Counted from the stretch's first letter, positions 35,599 through 45,412 are shown. The stretch: DNA of 64,000 nucleotides from Sutcliffiella tianshenii (GCF_016908565.1 NZ_JAFBED010000002.1:496001-560000), one strand, 5' to 3'. Notes: generated by a model not told the origin, from the letters alone. Translations and numbers: made by a program.

Positions 35599-37164
35599 TT
35601 AATTGACTCCCTTCGGATCCATTTCGCTAAAATATTGTTTGACGATATCTTCGAGCCTTGATGGCAGATTCATGCGTTCCAAGGATTCCCGATAGCTCTT
35701 TTCATAGGAAGAATACACTTCATCGTAATTACGGACCTCGCCCTTTAAAACAGGGGAGTCCTCTGCGTCCTCAAAATTGGAGTTTCCGTCCCCTGTTGGT
35801 CCTGAATCCGTTTCCGTCCTGCTTTCACCGGCAATATAGGACGGGACAGTAAGCGTCTGACCTCCAGCGCCGGTACCTGGTGCGGTTCCGCCGCCGCCAC
35901 TTCCACTCCCGCTTCCACTCCCTTGACCCTGGCCTTGACCTTGACCTTGGCCTTGACCTTGACCCTGGCCTTGACCCTGGCCTTGGCCTTGACCCTGACC
36001 TTGGCCTTGACCTTGACCTTGACCCTGACCCTGGCCTTGACCCTGCTGCCCTTGGGCTGTCTGGGTGGAAGGAGTGTTTTGCTTGGAATTAGATAGTGTG
36101 AGCTTAGTTGGGTTCATTCCAGCCTGTGACATTTTGGCATATTGATTTGTCGCTGCAGATTGCAGGGAACTTTGCAGGCTTTCAAGCTGCTCCATGGAGG
36201 CAGCGTCCTGCAGAAGCTGCTCTAGCTGTTCCATTAATGCTGCCAGTTCTTCAGCGGATAATTGCTCCAAGTCAGTTTTCTCTTTATCGAGGAGGTTCTC
36301 AGCCAATTGCTTCAGTTCTTCTTTTTCCTCTTCGGTAAGATTATCACTGTTCTTCTTCAGCTCGTTCAGTCTTTTTTGGAGTTCTTCGTCCTTACCGTTC
36401 AATGCAAGGTTAGCCAATGAATTCTCTGGACTGTTCTTTGCAAGCTCCTTTAATTTTTGTTCTTTTTCCTTTAATTCCTTCAGTTTTTCATTAAGTTCGT
36501 TTTCTCTTTTCATCAGTTCCTTTAAGAGTTCATTTGGATCATCTGATTTTTCAAGGTCTTTTAATTTTTCCAGATCATCTTTTATACCTTGTTTGTCTTT
36601 ATCTTTTTCCGTCGATTTTTTCAACTCTTCTTTCGTTTCCTCGATAATTTCCTTCTCTTTCTCGACTGCTTCCGCTTCCAGCATTTTTGCATTCGGCAAC
36701 ACAATCAGCAGGATCGCCAAACAAATTGTCACCATGGACGTTACCAGGACTTTCCCATAGAAATGCTTCAGCTTGATATCCTTTATCTCCCTTTCATGTT
36801 GCCTGAGATGCTGCAGAGCTTCTTTTCGTTGTAACTCTGCCAGGAATGATGATTCTTTGGCAAAATCCAGTGTGGTGACAAGCCTATCCTCTTTCAATAT
36901 CTGATCGGAAAACTTGGCTGCATCATAGTTGGACGGCCTTTTTCTCCAATAAAAGAATAAGGAAATGAAGAACACAATGCCTCCAAGGATCAATGCTTTT
37001 TCAATCATATATGGTGTGACAACAATCCTCCCGATCAAAACGATGAGGAGAAATGCGCAGGAACCGAAGAGCCAGGACAGCTGTGCCTGCCTGGAGAGCC
37101 TTTGGATCCGCAGCTTTTTTCGAATGGAACGAAGAAAAACGATAAGTTGTTCTTTATCCTTCAT
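35599..37164 (-). CDS. Membrane coiled-coil protein with Gly-Gln repeat
   Basis: A 521-residue protein. Two N-terminal membrane helices (about 28-46 and 52-70) and a third at about 140-160 are followed by a very long charged coiled coil (about 165-345, Glu/Lys/Leu-rich). A (Gly-Gln)n tract spans about 371-413 and passes into Gly-Ser. The conserved-looking C-terminus is acidic and helical (YDEVYSSYEKSYRESLERMN). No family name recognised. It sits between the ABC permease (11-bp overlap) and the MoxR gene, so it may tether the ATPase or span the wall. The dipeptide tract is encoded by a 6-bp tandem repeat. Confidence 0.8.
   Translation of the reverse strand: MKDKEQLIVFLRSIRKKLRIQRLSRQAQLSWLFGSCAFLLIVLIGRIVVTPYMIEKALILGGIVFFISLFFYWRKRPSNYDAAKFSDQILKEDRLVTTLDFAKESSFLAELQRKEALQHLRQHEREIKDIKLKHFYGKVLVTSMVTICLAILLIVLPNAKMLEAEAVEKEKEIIEETKEELKKSTEKDKDKQGIKDDLEKLKDLEKSDDPNELLKELMKRENELNEKLKELKEKEQKLKELAKNSPENSLANLALNGKDEELQKRLNELKKNSDNLTEEEKEELKQLAENLLDKEKTDLEQLSAEELAALMEQLEQLLQDAASMEQLESLQSSLQSAATNQYAKMSQAGMNPTKLTLSNSKQNTPSTQTAQGQQGQGQGQGQGQGQGQGQGQGQGQGQGQGQGQGQGQGQGQGQGSGSGSGSGGGGTAPGTGAGGQTLTVPSYIAGESRTETDSGPTGDGNSNFEDAEDSPVLKGEVRNYDEVYSSYEKSYRESLERMNLPSRLEDIVKQYFSEMDPKGVN
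35924..36050 (-). repeat. 6-bp coding microsatellite (Gly-Gln codons)
   Basis: About 21 tandem hexamers, CAAGGC and CAGGGT variants on the minus strand, encode the Gly-Gln tract. Length changes by whole units keep the frame. Reverse-frame open frames here are artefacts of the repeat. Confidence 0.9.
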
Positions 37165-38023
37165 TTTTTCCCTTCCCTTTACGAGGCTTCATATTTGGAC
37201 GCAGCTTCCGAATGCTCAATATGACCAGCCCGATAGATATAATGATATAAGATAGAATGAACCCGAGTCCCAAAGATGTTTCCATACCGGTAATACGCTG
37301 AAATTCCATTTCAAAACCCGGTTCGAAAGCGAGCATCAATAGTACAAAAGGATTCAGCATCGCGATAAAGTAAGGTGCCGGATTGACCAGCGGCCCTCCA
37401 CCAGCACCGCCAAATGAAAGGAAACTCATTAAGAACATGGTGATTACAGCTGTCCCTGCTGCAAAAAAGAAAGCTACCCCATATGTGCAGACCATGGCAA
37501 CGATCGTTTTTCTGATGAAGGTCGAGAAAAAGACCCCGATGCTGCCTAGCGTGATCATGGAAAGCAGATAGATTCCAAACGTCATGAACAACAGTTTTGG
37601 AGAGATTCCTCCAAAGAGAAACACGATACTATAAAGCGGCAGGCTAGATAAAACAATCAGCAATAAAAAAGACAAGGACGATGCAAGCTTGCTTACGATT
37701 ATGCTTGTAGAGGACTGTTGTGTCGTCAGAAGTATATTCAAGGTCTGCTTTTCCCTTTCGCTGCTGATGATGCCTGCTGTAAGGCCTGGTGTCATGAAGA
37801 AAATTAGAGCAAGCTGTACAAAAGCCAAAATCATGAACATATTCTTACTGTTTTCGGGGCGGAACATCCCCATCGAGCTGTATCGCGTTTCCATATAGAT
37901 GAAAAACAATGCGATCAAACCCAGTACCGCTAAATAAAAGAATATCCCCAAAAAGCTTTTAAAGCTTCGAAACCGTAATTTGAACTCTTTGTTCAACATG
38001 GGGTTGATCAGTTGTGACCTCAT
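37154..38023 (-). CDS. ABC-2 type transporter permease
   Basis: A 289-residue integral membrane protein with six hydrophobic segments, starting NPMLNKEFKLRFRSFKSFLG, the usual amphipathic start of ABC-2 permeases, and with SSEREKQTLNILLTTQQSSTSII, typical of the NatB/CcmB-like exporter family. It pairs with the ATPase that ends directly before it. Substrate unknown; may export or place a component of the VWA complex. Confidence 0.9.
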   Translation of the reverse strand: MRSQLINPMLNKEFKLRFRSFKSFLGIFFYLAVLGLIALFFIYMETRYSSMGMFRPENSKNMFMILAFVQLALIFFMTPGLTAGIISSEREKQTLNILLTTQQSSTSIIVSKLASSLSFLLLIVLSSLPLYSIVFLFGGISPKLLFMTFGIYLLSMITLGSIGVFFSTFIRKTIVAMVCTYGVAFFFAAGTAVITMFLMSFLSFGGAGGGPLVNPAPYFIAMLNPFVLLMLAFEPGFEMEFQRITGMETSLGLGFILSYIIISIGLVILSIRKLRPNMKPRKGKGKNEG

Positions 38024-38956
38024 TTATTCCACACCCTTTGTTATTTCTAAGAAGATGTCTTCCAAATTGGATTCTTCCTGACTGAAGCTTAGGATCATGA
38101 TGCCCTTTCCAAGTGCATTTTTCAAAAGTTCCACCTGTTCCGCGTCCGACCCTTCAAAGGAGAAGGAGAGGAGGTTTTCCTTTTGTTCATTGACCTGGAT
38201 ATTTGACACAGAAGGACAATCTTCAAAAAATCGGATTGCTCCCTCCATATTTCCTGTCACGAGGACCTTTAACACCTTGTTTGCCTGAAGCTGCTGATGG
38301 ATTTGCTCCACCCGGCCTGTCGCCACAAGCTTCCCTCCATTGATGACACCGATTTCATCACACATTTCGGCAAGCTCCGGGAGGATATGTGAGGAAATCA
38401 TGATGGTTTTACCCATATGCTTCAGTTCCCTTAATATCTCCCTCATTTCGATCCTTGCTCTCGGATCGAGTCCGGATGCCGGTTCATCCAAAATAAGTAC
38501 CTCTGGATCATGGATCAGTGCCCTGGCAAGGCAAAGTCTTTGCTTCATCCCACGGGATAGCACATCAACATATGCATCCTTTTTATCTGTCAAATTCACA
38601 AGCTCCAATAACTGAGGGATCAGTTTCTGTCTTTCCTCATATGGGATACCGTAGCTTGCTCCATAAAAGTCAAGATATTCATCTGCCCGGAATTGATCAT
38701 ATACACCGAAGAAATCCGGCATATAGCCAATGAATTTTCGTACCATTTTTGGATTCTCGCATACATCATACCCATTAACATAAGCAGTTCCGCTTGTAGG
38801 AGCCAAAAGGGTGGAGAGGATCGAGAAAGTAGTCGACTTGCCCGCTCCATTATGTCCCACGAACCCGAATACTGTTCCCTTCTCCACCTTGAGGTTCAAT
38901 GAATCCAAAGCTGTAAATTTGCCGTACTTTTTTGTAAGATTGACTGTTTCTATCAT
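38024..38956 (-). CDS. ABC transporter ATP-binding protein
   Basis: A 310-residue ABC ATPase: Walker A GHNGAGKST (about 34-42), signature LSRGMKQRL, Walker B VLILDEPASGLDP, H-loop SSHIL and a C-terminal accessory domain as in drug/sodium ABC-2 exporters. The start overlaps the stop of the 814-residue gene (ATGA), and the permease follows with no gap, so stoichiometric expression is expected. Confidence 0.95.
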   Translation of the reverse strand: MIETVNLTKKYGKFTALDSLNLKVEKGTVFGFVGHNGAGKSTTFSILSTLLAPTSGTAYVNGYDVCENPKMVRKFIGYMPDFFGVYDQFRADEYLDFYGASYGIPYEERQKLIPQLLELVNLTDKKDAYVDVLSRGMKQRLCLARALIHDPEVLILDEPASGLDPRARIEMREILRELKHMGKTIMISSHILPELAEMCDEIGVINGGKLVATGRVEQIHQQLQANKVLKVLVTGNMEGAIRFFEDCPSVSNIQVNEQKENLLSFSFEGSDAEQVELLKNALGKGIMILSFSQEESNLEDIFLEITKGVE

Positions 38957-41397
38957 TGACTTAACTCTCCCTCTAGCTCGATTCCCGGTATTTCCAATTG
39001 TTCTTCAAAATTCACCGGGGCCTTAATGACTAGATCTATGCCGTTTTGATTTGAAATTAAATCCTTTACCTCTTCTTCAATCGTTATACTGCTTTTGTTT
39101 TCCAAAGAGATAAGCTCCCCTGTTTTCTGGTTTTTGATGAAATACTCAAGATTTCCGTCCCTTGTCTTCAGCTTAAGCTTCAGTTTAGTGAAGCTATCCC
39201 TATCCTTTGAGATCATTTCTGGCAACTGATAGGAGATTGTATAGCTTCCATCACTCACATGGATGAATGGTTCACCGTAATCCAGGCCGTTATGGAATAT
39301 GTTTCCTGACTCTCCTTCAGTTATCGCTATTTTCGGACTGAACTGCTCTTCAGAAAAGCTGAAGCTTCCAGATCCGTCATTATTGATCGTTACTGGGATT
39401 GCCACCAAATGCAAGGAATGGTTATTTGATTTTTTCCCATTAACTTTCGTTCCTAATAGATCTTGCGTAATATACCCTACAATTATTGGCTGATCTGTTT
39501 CAGAAAAGACATTTTTTCTGTTCAGTAGCATATCGAGCATTTGAAATTGCTTGTAAGATTGAAGTTCTGATTTTTCAATCTGCATAGGACCACCCTGTTG
39601 ATACATGCTGTTGCTGAAATCCGGGAAAGCATTGGTTAATGCCGCATAATTGGGAGATGCAAGTACATTCGCTATATTTCCTTTCGGTATGTCAAATTCT
39701 ATTTGCTTTGCTTCGCCTGCCTTGATACTACCAAGTTTTTGGGCGTATCTTCCTGAAAGGAGGTAGGCGTCCTGCAATTCATAAGTTAATCCGTTTTGGA
39801 TATTCCCAACCACTTTACCGTCTTTTACGGTCAACTCGTAGTCCCATGCCCCAAGTTCCACATTATTGACATTTCCCACACTTGTTCTAATGGACCAGTA
39901 TTCCACATCGTTGAATGTAATATCGGTTCCATTTCCGCCTGCCTGCAAATAAGCATAATTTTTCATAAGATCGATATTATCGTTATAGCCATAGGTCACC
40001 GGGAAGAAATCTGTCTGTTCATGCTCCGTTTCAACACGGTATTTGCCGCCACTGTTTGTCAGGATGGATGCCACGCCGAAGCCAGAAGCGTATTTTGTTT
40101 CCCCATTCAATACAAGGATGCTTGATTCATTGATTTGAGTGCCTGCAATCCTATCCTTTGCACCTATTCCGAATACCGCTACACTGGTAAATACCGCAAT
40201 GCCAGGGATGATCCACCATGCATGTTCCCTTTTATCGGTTTTCTTTAAAATAAAATAAAGAACAGGTATCAAAATGATGAGATAGAGTACAAATGCTCCT
40301 ATCAACAATGGAACGGATACAATTGAACCTGGGAAAGTTTCACCTATTGCGCTTAGCTGATGCGATATCTCTTCAAGAAGCGGTGCCTTGTATGTTGCAA
40401 CATTTTTAGTGGATGCCTTTTGCATGATACTGTTCCACCATGTTCCTACACCATCCCACCCGCTCCACGCAGCATTTGATAGACTGCTTGTTACCTGGGT
40501 GACGGTACCTGCTCCAAAAGTCTTCAATACCGTTAATGGTGTTTCGCCCTCTTTTACAAGTACCTTAACATCGTCATATTTCATCTCCCCGGTATAGACA
40601 GGAAGATTGGGAAATGTGCTTTCACTGTTAAGGGCTGTTATATTTGTTTCTTTGATTGGATCAATTAATAGAAGATCTGTCAGTTCCCCAAAATCCTGTG
40701 CCATGCTTATTTTGGAGTCATAGACGATGGACCCTCCATTGGTGACCCATTCTTTTAAAGCTTTTTGCTGTGCTGAAGTTAAAGTAGATATAGGAAAGTC
40801 GTGTATAAGGATGACATCGAACATTTCAAGGCCGAATGATTCTGTCGGGATATGTTCCTGTTTGATGTTCAGTAACTCCATCGCTTCATTTTGATATTTT
40901 ACAAGCTTCATATAATTGACTGCGTCATGATTATTGCTTAGAACACCCAATATCAGGCGGTTATCGGCCATGAAGCGGGGCTTGGCATTTGCATTGCCAC
41001 TCAATTTCACTTCCTTGCCATTTTCCACGCCGCCTTCATAGAAGCTTATTGTATCAGTGGGGTTTCCGTTATACCCGTAGGAATACTGGTCTGTACTGCC
41101 TTTGACCGAAAGATCGATGACCTTCGAGCCGCCAGATTCCAGTTCCACCGGTATGACATAGCTTCCTGCCATGTTATATGTAGGACTTGTGAATATGACT
41201 AAGTCGCCTTTTACGGCATCACCATTATTTTTCATCTCGATTTTAACGGGATGTCCTTTGCCCATTTGGACTTTATTGTCCACCCCATATTCGATTTTCA
41301 CTTCCAGCTTTGCTTCTGCACTTGGCATTCCCGGAAGTAGAACAAAACAGAATATTAATAAGACAATGATTTTTTTGAAATTCTCCACTTTTCTCAA
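38953..41397 (-). CDS. Secreted/membrane protein with GATase1-like region, first gene of the MoxR-VWA operon
   Basis: An 814-residue protein with an N-terminal signal sequence (cleavage near PSAEA), an extracellular beta-sandwich region (about 30-120), a GATase1-like region (about 145-310, FDVILIHDFP, LKEWVTNGGSIVYD) and two membrane helices (about 357-385 and 393-412). A second large extracellular beta-rich part (about 415-780) follows. No catalytic triad is obvious. TTG 41397 is chosen since GGGGGAAG lies seven bases upstream and the signal peptide follows directly. No named family recognised. As the first gene it probably defines the exported function of the operon. Confidence 0.8.
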   Translation of the reverse strand: MRKVENFKKIIVLLIFCFVLLPGMPSAEAKLEVKIEYGVDNKVQMGKGHPVKIEMKNNGDAVKGDLVIFTSPTYNMAGSYVIPVELESGGSKVIDLSVKGSTDQYSYGYNGNPTDTISFYEGGVENGKEVKLSGNANAKPRFMADNRLILGVLSNNHDAVNYMKLVKYQNEAMELLNIKQEHIPTESFGLEMFDVILIHDFPISTLTSAQQKALKEWVTNGGSIVYDSKISMAQDFGELTDLLLIDPIKETNITALNSESTFPNLPVYTGEMKYDDVKVLVKEGETPLTVLKTFGAGTVTQVTSSLSNAAWSGWDGVGTWWNSIMQKASTKNVATYKAPLLEEISHQLSAIGETFPGSIVSVPLLIGAFVLYLIILIPVLYFILKKTDKREHAWWIIPGIAVFTSVAVFGIGAKDRIAGTQINESSILVLNGETKYASGFGVASILTNSGGKYRVETEHEQTDFFPVTYGYNDNIDLMKNYAYLQAGGNGTDITFNDVEYWSIRTSVGNVNNVELGAWDYELTVKDGKVVGNIQNGLTYELQDAYLLSGRYAQKLGSIKAGEAKQIEFDIPKGNIANVLASPNYAALTNAFPDFSNSMYQQGGPMQIEKSELQSYKQFQMLDMLLNRKNVFSETDQPIIVGYITQDLLGTKVNGKKSNNHSLHLVAIPVTINNDGSGSFSFSEEQFSPKIAITEGESGNIFHNGLDYGEPFIHVSDGSYTISYQLPEMISKDRDSFTKLKLKLKTRDGNLEYFIKNQKTGELISLENKSSITIEEEVKDLISNQNGIDLVIKAPVNFEEQLEIPGIELEGELSQ

Positions 41398-41552
41398 GTT
41401 GCTTCCCCCTATTGATCATAAAAACTTTTCTCTTTACATCCTTGATATTTCCATTTTAAAGCAGTTCTGGCAGGATAACTATATCTTTGACGAAATGGGT
41501 CGTAAAAAGTTTCAAACATTTCCAAAATTTTTTAATAACCATAACTTTTCAA

Positions 41553-41581
41553 CCAAAAAAAGAGAGCAAGCGCTGCTCTCT
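41553..41581 (-). terminator. Terminator of the second ger operon
   Basis: AGAGAGCA pairs with TGCTCTCT around AGCGC; seven T follow on the minus strand. The stem begins at the stop codon of the C-subunit gene. The stretch 41398-41552 before the MoxR-VWA operon holds only its promoter region; no clear promoter sequence was identified. Confidence 0.9.
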
Positions 41582-42719
41582 AATCCATGACTCCTGTACG
41601 CAATATTTTGGTTTTCACTTCGATATTAAAAGTAGCTCCTGGATAGATTCCCTGCCATTTATCCCTTGAAAACTTCTCATATCCGACCTTTGATCTGTAG
41701 TAGTTGCCAAAGCCGATTGGATCTACCCCAAGACTTTGAAACTCCGCTATAATCTTTTCCATTTTTCTCTCCATCACTTTACTGATTGCCTTTTCCAAAA
41801 CTATCAAGGCTTTTGGGTTTCCAAGATCATAATCCTCTGAAATTTCCTGCATTCTTGTAACCACATCCACCTTTATACTATATTCATTTGCTTTTGCATC
41901 CTCGAGCTTTATATCCACTGAACTCTCCAGATGATCTAGTGAAACAAACAGGTTTTCAGCTTTATTTTGTACCTGCTCCCTCTTTTTGATGTGATTCCCC
42001 ATATCATTTTTCGGGAGTGAAATTTCGATTGTTCCCGCTCTGTACGGGTCCAGTAGGAGCTTCAGATAGAAGGACTTATCTGTATCGATTGATCCTTGCA
42101 TCTTGTCATCTTTGAATAGTGCAAGACCCTTTATACGCAGCGTATCATCTGAAAAATCGAGCAAAGGCAGTACAGGATCCCTTCCTTCACTATAGTAGCA
42201 TTGCATAAATTCATGAAGGGTCGGCGAAACAAGTGATTCAGCTTCCACATTCTGGCTGATTAAATCGTATAAATATGTACCAACATTCGTAATTTCCTCA
42301 GATTGCTGGGAGTTGTGAATCAATTCATAAGCTGAATTTTCCGCAACTGATAAATAAACCATGGTTCCTACTTCTGAATCTCTGGAGAGTGTATCGATAT
42401 ATGCAATAATCCCTTCCTTCGCCAGTTCTTCTCCGTAGATGGCGATCCTTAATTGACCTGATACCAGTTTCCTGCTTGATGATAGGTTTTCCTTCTGACG
42501 GATCCCCTTACTTGTATTAGAAAGAGTGGAAACCATCTTGGAATCATTCGTATGGAGCGGATCGAATTCATAGTATACGATGGTACCCCTAAGCAATTCA
42601 TCCTCTTTGTCATAGCCCATGGCAGTCACCAAGCCCAATTCTTCAAGAGGTTTTTGTTGAAGGCAGCCACCCAAGAAGATGGAACAGGCCAATATGCTTA
42701 TCAGTTTAAATTGCTTCAT
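41580..42719 (-). CDS. Germinant receptor C subunit (Ger(x)C lipoprotein), second operon
   Basis: A 379-residue Ger(x)C lipoprotein: lipobox FLGGC (C19) and QKPLEELGLVTAMGYD, with the C-terminal pattern of the family (FQSLGVDPIGFGNYYR). Overlaps the B gene by 4 bp. It has the usual outer-leaflet position in a GerA-type receptor. It shows the same domain plan as the C subunit at 8005 but low identity, so the two operons are not a recent duplication. Confidence 0.95.
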   Translation of the reverse strand: MKQFKLISILACSIFLGGCLQQKPLEELGLVTAMGYDKEDELLRGTIVYYEFDPLHTNDSKMVSTLSNTSKGIRQKENLSSSRKLVSGQLRIAIYGEELAKEGIIAYIDTLSRDSEVGTMVYLSVAENSAYELIHNSQQSEEITNVGTYLYDLISQNVEAESLVSPTLHEFMQCYYSEGRDPVLPLLDFSDDTLRIKGLALFKDDKMQGSIDTDKSFYLKLLLDPYRAGTIEISLPKNDMGNHIKKREQVQNKAENLFVSLDHLESSVDIKLEDAKANEYSIKVDVVTRMQEISEDYDLGNPKALIVLEKAISKVMERKMEKIIAEFQSLGVDPIGFGNYYRSKVGYEKFSRDKWQGIYPGATFNIEVKTKILRTGVMD

Positions 42720-43825
42720 CCCGTCCTCCTCCTTGCCAGTACCCGATTGCGTATAAATACAATTGAAAATAAAATCGCAGTATAGACAAAAACAATACTA
42801 AAACCATAAAGTCCGACTGCATCAATGTATTCATTATTTTCAACTCTCCTATTGAAGATCGACGTCAACCCAATCAATACTGCCGCACATCCCACCACAA
42901 TCTTTCTTTGCTTCATTTTTGTAATCTTTTTCAGTCCTCTGCTTGCCGCCCACATCATGAATAGGATGTTAGGCAAGATGATGACCAACCACATGGAAAC
43001 CGCAAAAAATTCAAAGCACTCCAGGTTGGGAAATTGAATGATTTTAAACATGGAGAGTGTTGCCCAGATTGTCTTTTCAAGCTGTTCACCACTGTAGTAT
43101 CCAATGGACACGATCATTAATAGAAGAATTTGTAAAAAAGTGAAGAGGACACCAGCTTGGGCATAGAAATGCACTTTCTCCTTATTCCATATAAAGGGAT
43201 AGATGAAGAAAAGGATTTCAAGCCCCAATACAGTAAATGATGATTTATAAGCCCCCTTCATTATTTCCTTGGGAGAGGCCTCCATCACTGGTAGGAAATT
43301 GGTCCAATCCATAAACCGGATGGGCTCATATATCAAAAGCAGCAGCCAGATGGCTAAAAAGAAAGTGATAAAGCTCACTCCCACAATGGTGCGCACTCCC
43401 CCAAAAACACCATATATAGTCAAAAAGAGCAAAAACGATGAAATGACCCAGGTCTTCATATCAGGGAAGATCCATGCCTGGACAATCTCCGTATAACCGA
43501 GGATGATTGCCAATAACCCGGCCAATAAATACGTGATATAAAGGATGTTCATCATGTTTCCAAACAACTTGCCGAATAGGGATACATGGATGTCGTATAG
43601 ATCCTTATCTTTAAATGAGCGTAAAATATAGCACATGGCAGCAATGGTGAGAGCCATTCCTATATAACTGAAGATCAGGGAGATCCATGCATCCTGCTTG
43701 GCCTCAAAGAATAAAATTCTTTCTACCCCTGCAATCCCCACCCCTGTCTGGTTCGTGTGCACAACAAAGAAGATTAAAAATGCTTGCACCAGAAATTGTT
43801 TTTTTACCTTTGTGGGAGTGTTCAT
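42716..43825 (-). CDS. Germinant receptor B subunit (spore permease), second operon
   Basis: A 369-residue membrane protein with about ten hydrophobic segments, of the GerAB/GerKB spore permease family (FFVVHTNQTGVGIAGVERIL near the start; EIVQAWIFPDMKTWVISSFL). It probably binds the nutrient. It lies 11 bp after the A gene and overlaps the C gene, giving the standard A-B-C order. Confidence 0.95.
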   Translation of the reverse strand: MNTPTKVKKQFLVQAFLIFFVVHTNQTGVGIAGVERILFFEAKQDAWISLIFSYIGMALTIAAMCYILRSFKDKDLYDIHVSLFGKLFGNMMNILYITYLLAGLLAIILGYTEIVQAWIFPDMKTWVISSFLLFLTIYGVFGGVRTIVGVSFITFFLAIWLLLLIYEPIRFMDWTNFLPVMEASPKEIMKGAYKSSFTVLGLEILFFIYPFIWNKEKVHFYAQAGVLFTFLQILLLMIVSIGYYSGEQLEKTIWATLSMFKIIQFPNLECFEFFAVSMWLVIILPNILFMMWAASRGLKKITKMKQRKIVVGCAAVLIGLTSIFNRRVENNEYIDAVGLYGFSIVFVYTAILFSIVFIRNRVLARRRTG

Positions 43826-43836
43826 CCTTGACCACC

Positions 43837-45312
43837 CTATTCATCAATATCTTTGGAGTATTTTCCGTTAAAGGAGAAGAAACCTCTTTTATCTGGATTG
43901 GTTTTCATCATTTCTACAGGAATTCTTAATACGGTATTTTTCACCCTTTTTAAATCAAGCGGGTACACCGGCCTTAAATATGGTTTTCCCGCACTCGAAA
44001 GCCTTAATAGATGAATCAGAATGAAGCATAGTCCGATTGCTATCCCCACTCCGCCCCATAGACCTCCTAGGATCAAGATCGGGAATCTCGTGATTCTGAT
44101 TGCAGTACCCATTAAATAACTTGGGGCAGTAAAAGACCCAAGCGCACTGAGTGCAACGACGATAATGAGGATATTACTTGTAAATCCAGCTTCCACAGCA
44201 GCTTGTCCTAGTACAATCCCGCCTACGATACCCATTGTTTGACCAACCTTCGTCGGCAGTCTTGCGCCAGCCTCCCTTAAAAGTTCGATCATGATCTCCA
44301 GCAAGAATGCTTCCAATATCGGCGAAAACGGCACCTTGGAACGGGACTCACCCAAAGAAACAATCAATGTCGATGGTATCATTTCATAATGGTATGTAAT
44401 GATTGCCACATAGGCAGGAGTCAATAGTATAGACAAGAACATCGTCAGGTAGCGGAGAGATCGAATAAAGCTCCCCATATTCCAACGCATATATACATCT
44501 TCCGTGGATTCAAAAAAATTGAAAAGAGTAGCCGGTCCCAATAGCACCATCGGGCTTCTATCCACAAAAACAGCAATCATTCCTCTTTCAAGGCTATAGG
44601 TAACACGGTCAGGGAGCTCTGTCTGCAGATATTGAGGGAAAACGGAATAACTGTTGTCTTCTATCAGTTGGGCCAATACGGAAGTGTCCAGGATTTCCTT
44701 CACTTCAAGTTTCGTAATTTTATCTTCTATGTATGCCACCGATTCATCATCAGCAATCCCTTTTATATATACCAACCGGATCTCTGTCTCATTCCTTTTT
44801 CCAACTGTCAGCTTCCTTGTGCAAAGATCGTCAAGAAGGATATTCTGGCGTACGATACTGATATTCGTGCTCAGTGACTCCGTGAAGGAAATCTTCGGAC
44901 CGAACACAAGCGATTCCGTCTCCGCCTTCTCTAAACCGCGTTCGACCTTCTTGGCGACATTGGCCAAGATCCCTGTTTCACCATGATTGGAGAAAATATA
45001 AACATATCCGTCCAATATATTCTTGATTGCAACTTCGCCATCTTCTGTAAGTATTGTATCTGTCACCAAAAGTTTGTATCTGAGTTCGCTCATTTCTGAA
45101 TTGAAACATGCAAGATTTCCTATAATCGGTGAGAGTATGAACTGACTAAGCGTTGAATCATCAACTAAATTCTTCATATATATAAACAATAATGTTGATT
45201 CCTTTACCGGCAACTCATAAAAATACAGATCTGGACTATGATGAAGCTTTTCTTTGAAATAATCCTTTATCTCCTCTTTGCCAAGCCTTGACAGGGAAGC
45301 ATAAGAATCCAT
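43837..45312 (-). CDS. Germinant receptor A subunit, second operon
   Basis: A 491-residue GerAA-type subunit with the signatures GMIAVFVDRSPMVLLGPATLF and LREAGARLPTKVGQTMGIVGG, a soluble N-terminal half and several C-terminal membrane segments. First gene of the A-B-C operon. The region 45313-45372 upstream holds only a poor match to a sigma-G promoter, so expression timing is inferred from the family. Confidence 0.95.
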   Translation of the reverse strand: MDSYASLSRLGKEEIKDYFKEKLHHSPDLYFYELPVKESTLLFIYMKNLVDDSTLSQFILSPIIGNLACFNSEMSELRYKLLVTDTILTEDGEVAIKNILDGYVYIFSNHGETGILANVAKKVERGLEKAETESLVFGPKISFTESLSTNISIVRQNILLDDLCTRKLTVGKRNETEIRLVYIKGIADDESVAYIEDKITKLEVKEILDTSVLAQLIEDNSYSVFPQYLQTELPDRVTYSLERGMIAVFVDRSPMVLLGPATLFNFFESTEDVYMRWNMGSFIRSLRYLTMFLSILLTPAYVAIITYHYEMIPSTLIVSLGESRSKVPFSPILEAFLLEIMIELLREAGARLPTKVGQTMGIVGGIVLGQAAVEAGFTSNILIIVVALSALGSFTAPSYLMGTAIRITRFPILILGGLWGGVGIAIGLCFILIHLLRLSSAGKPYLRPVYPLDLKRVKNTVLRIPVEMMKTNPDKRGFFSFNGKYSKDIDE

Positions 45313-45372
45313 CAGTTACATCCTTTCCGGCAAACTTCTATATGGATAGGATAGCCAGAACGATAAAGAATA

Positions 45373-45412
45373 TGAAAAAAGTCATCTCCTATTCATTAAG
45401 AGGTGACTTTTC
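45373..45412 (-). terminator. Terminator behind the nucleoside hydrolase
   Basis: AAAAGTCACCTC pairs with GAGATGACTTTTTT on the minus strand (one mismatch), 3 bp after the stop. Confidence 0.8.

Noticed and set aside
35880-36760. Reading frames on the plus strand rich in Leu-Asp-Pro-Gly or Ser-Phe
   Set aside because: Reverse-frame shadows of the Gly-Gln and coiled-coil coding sequence.
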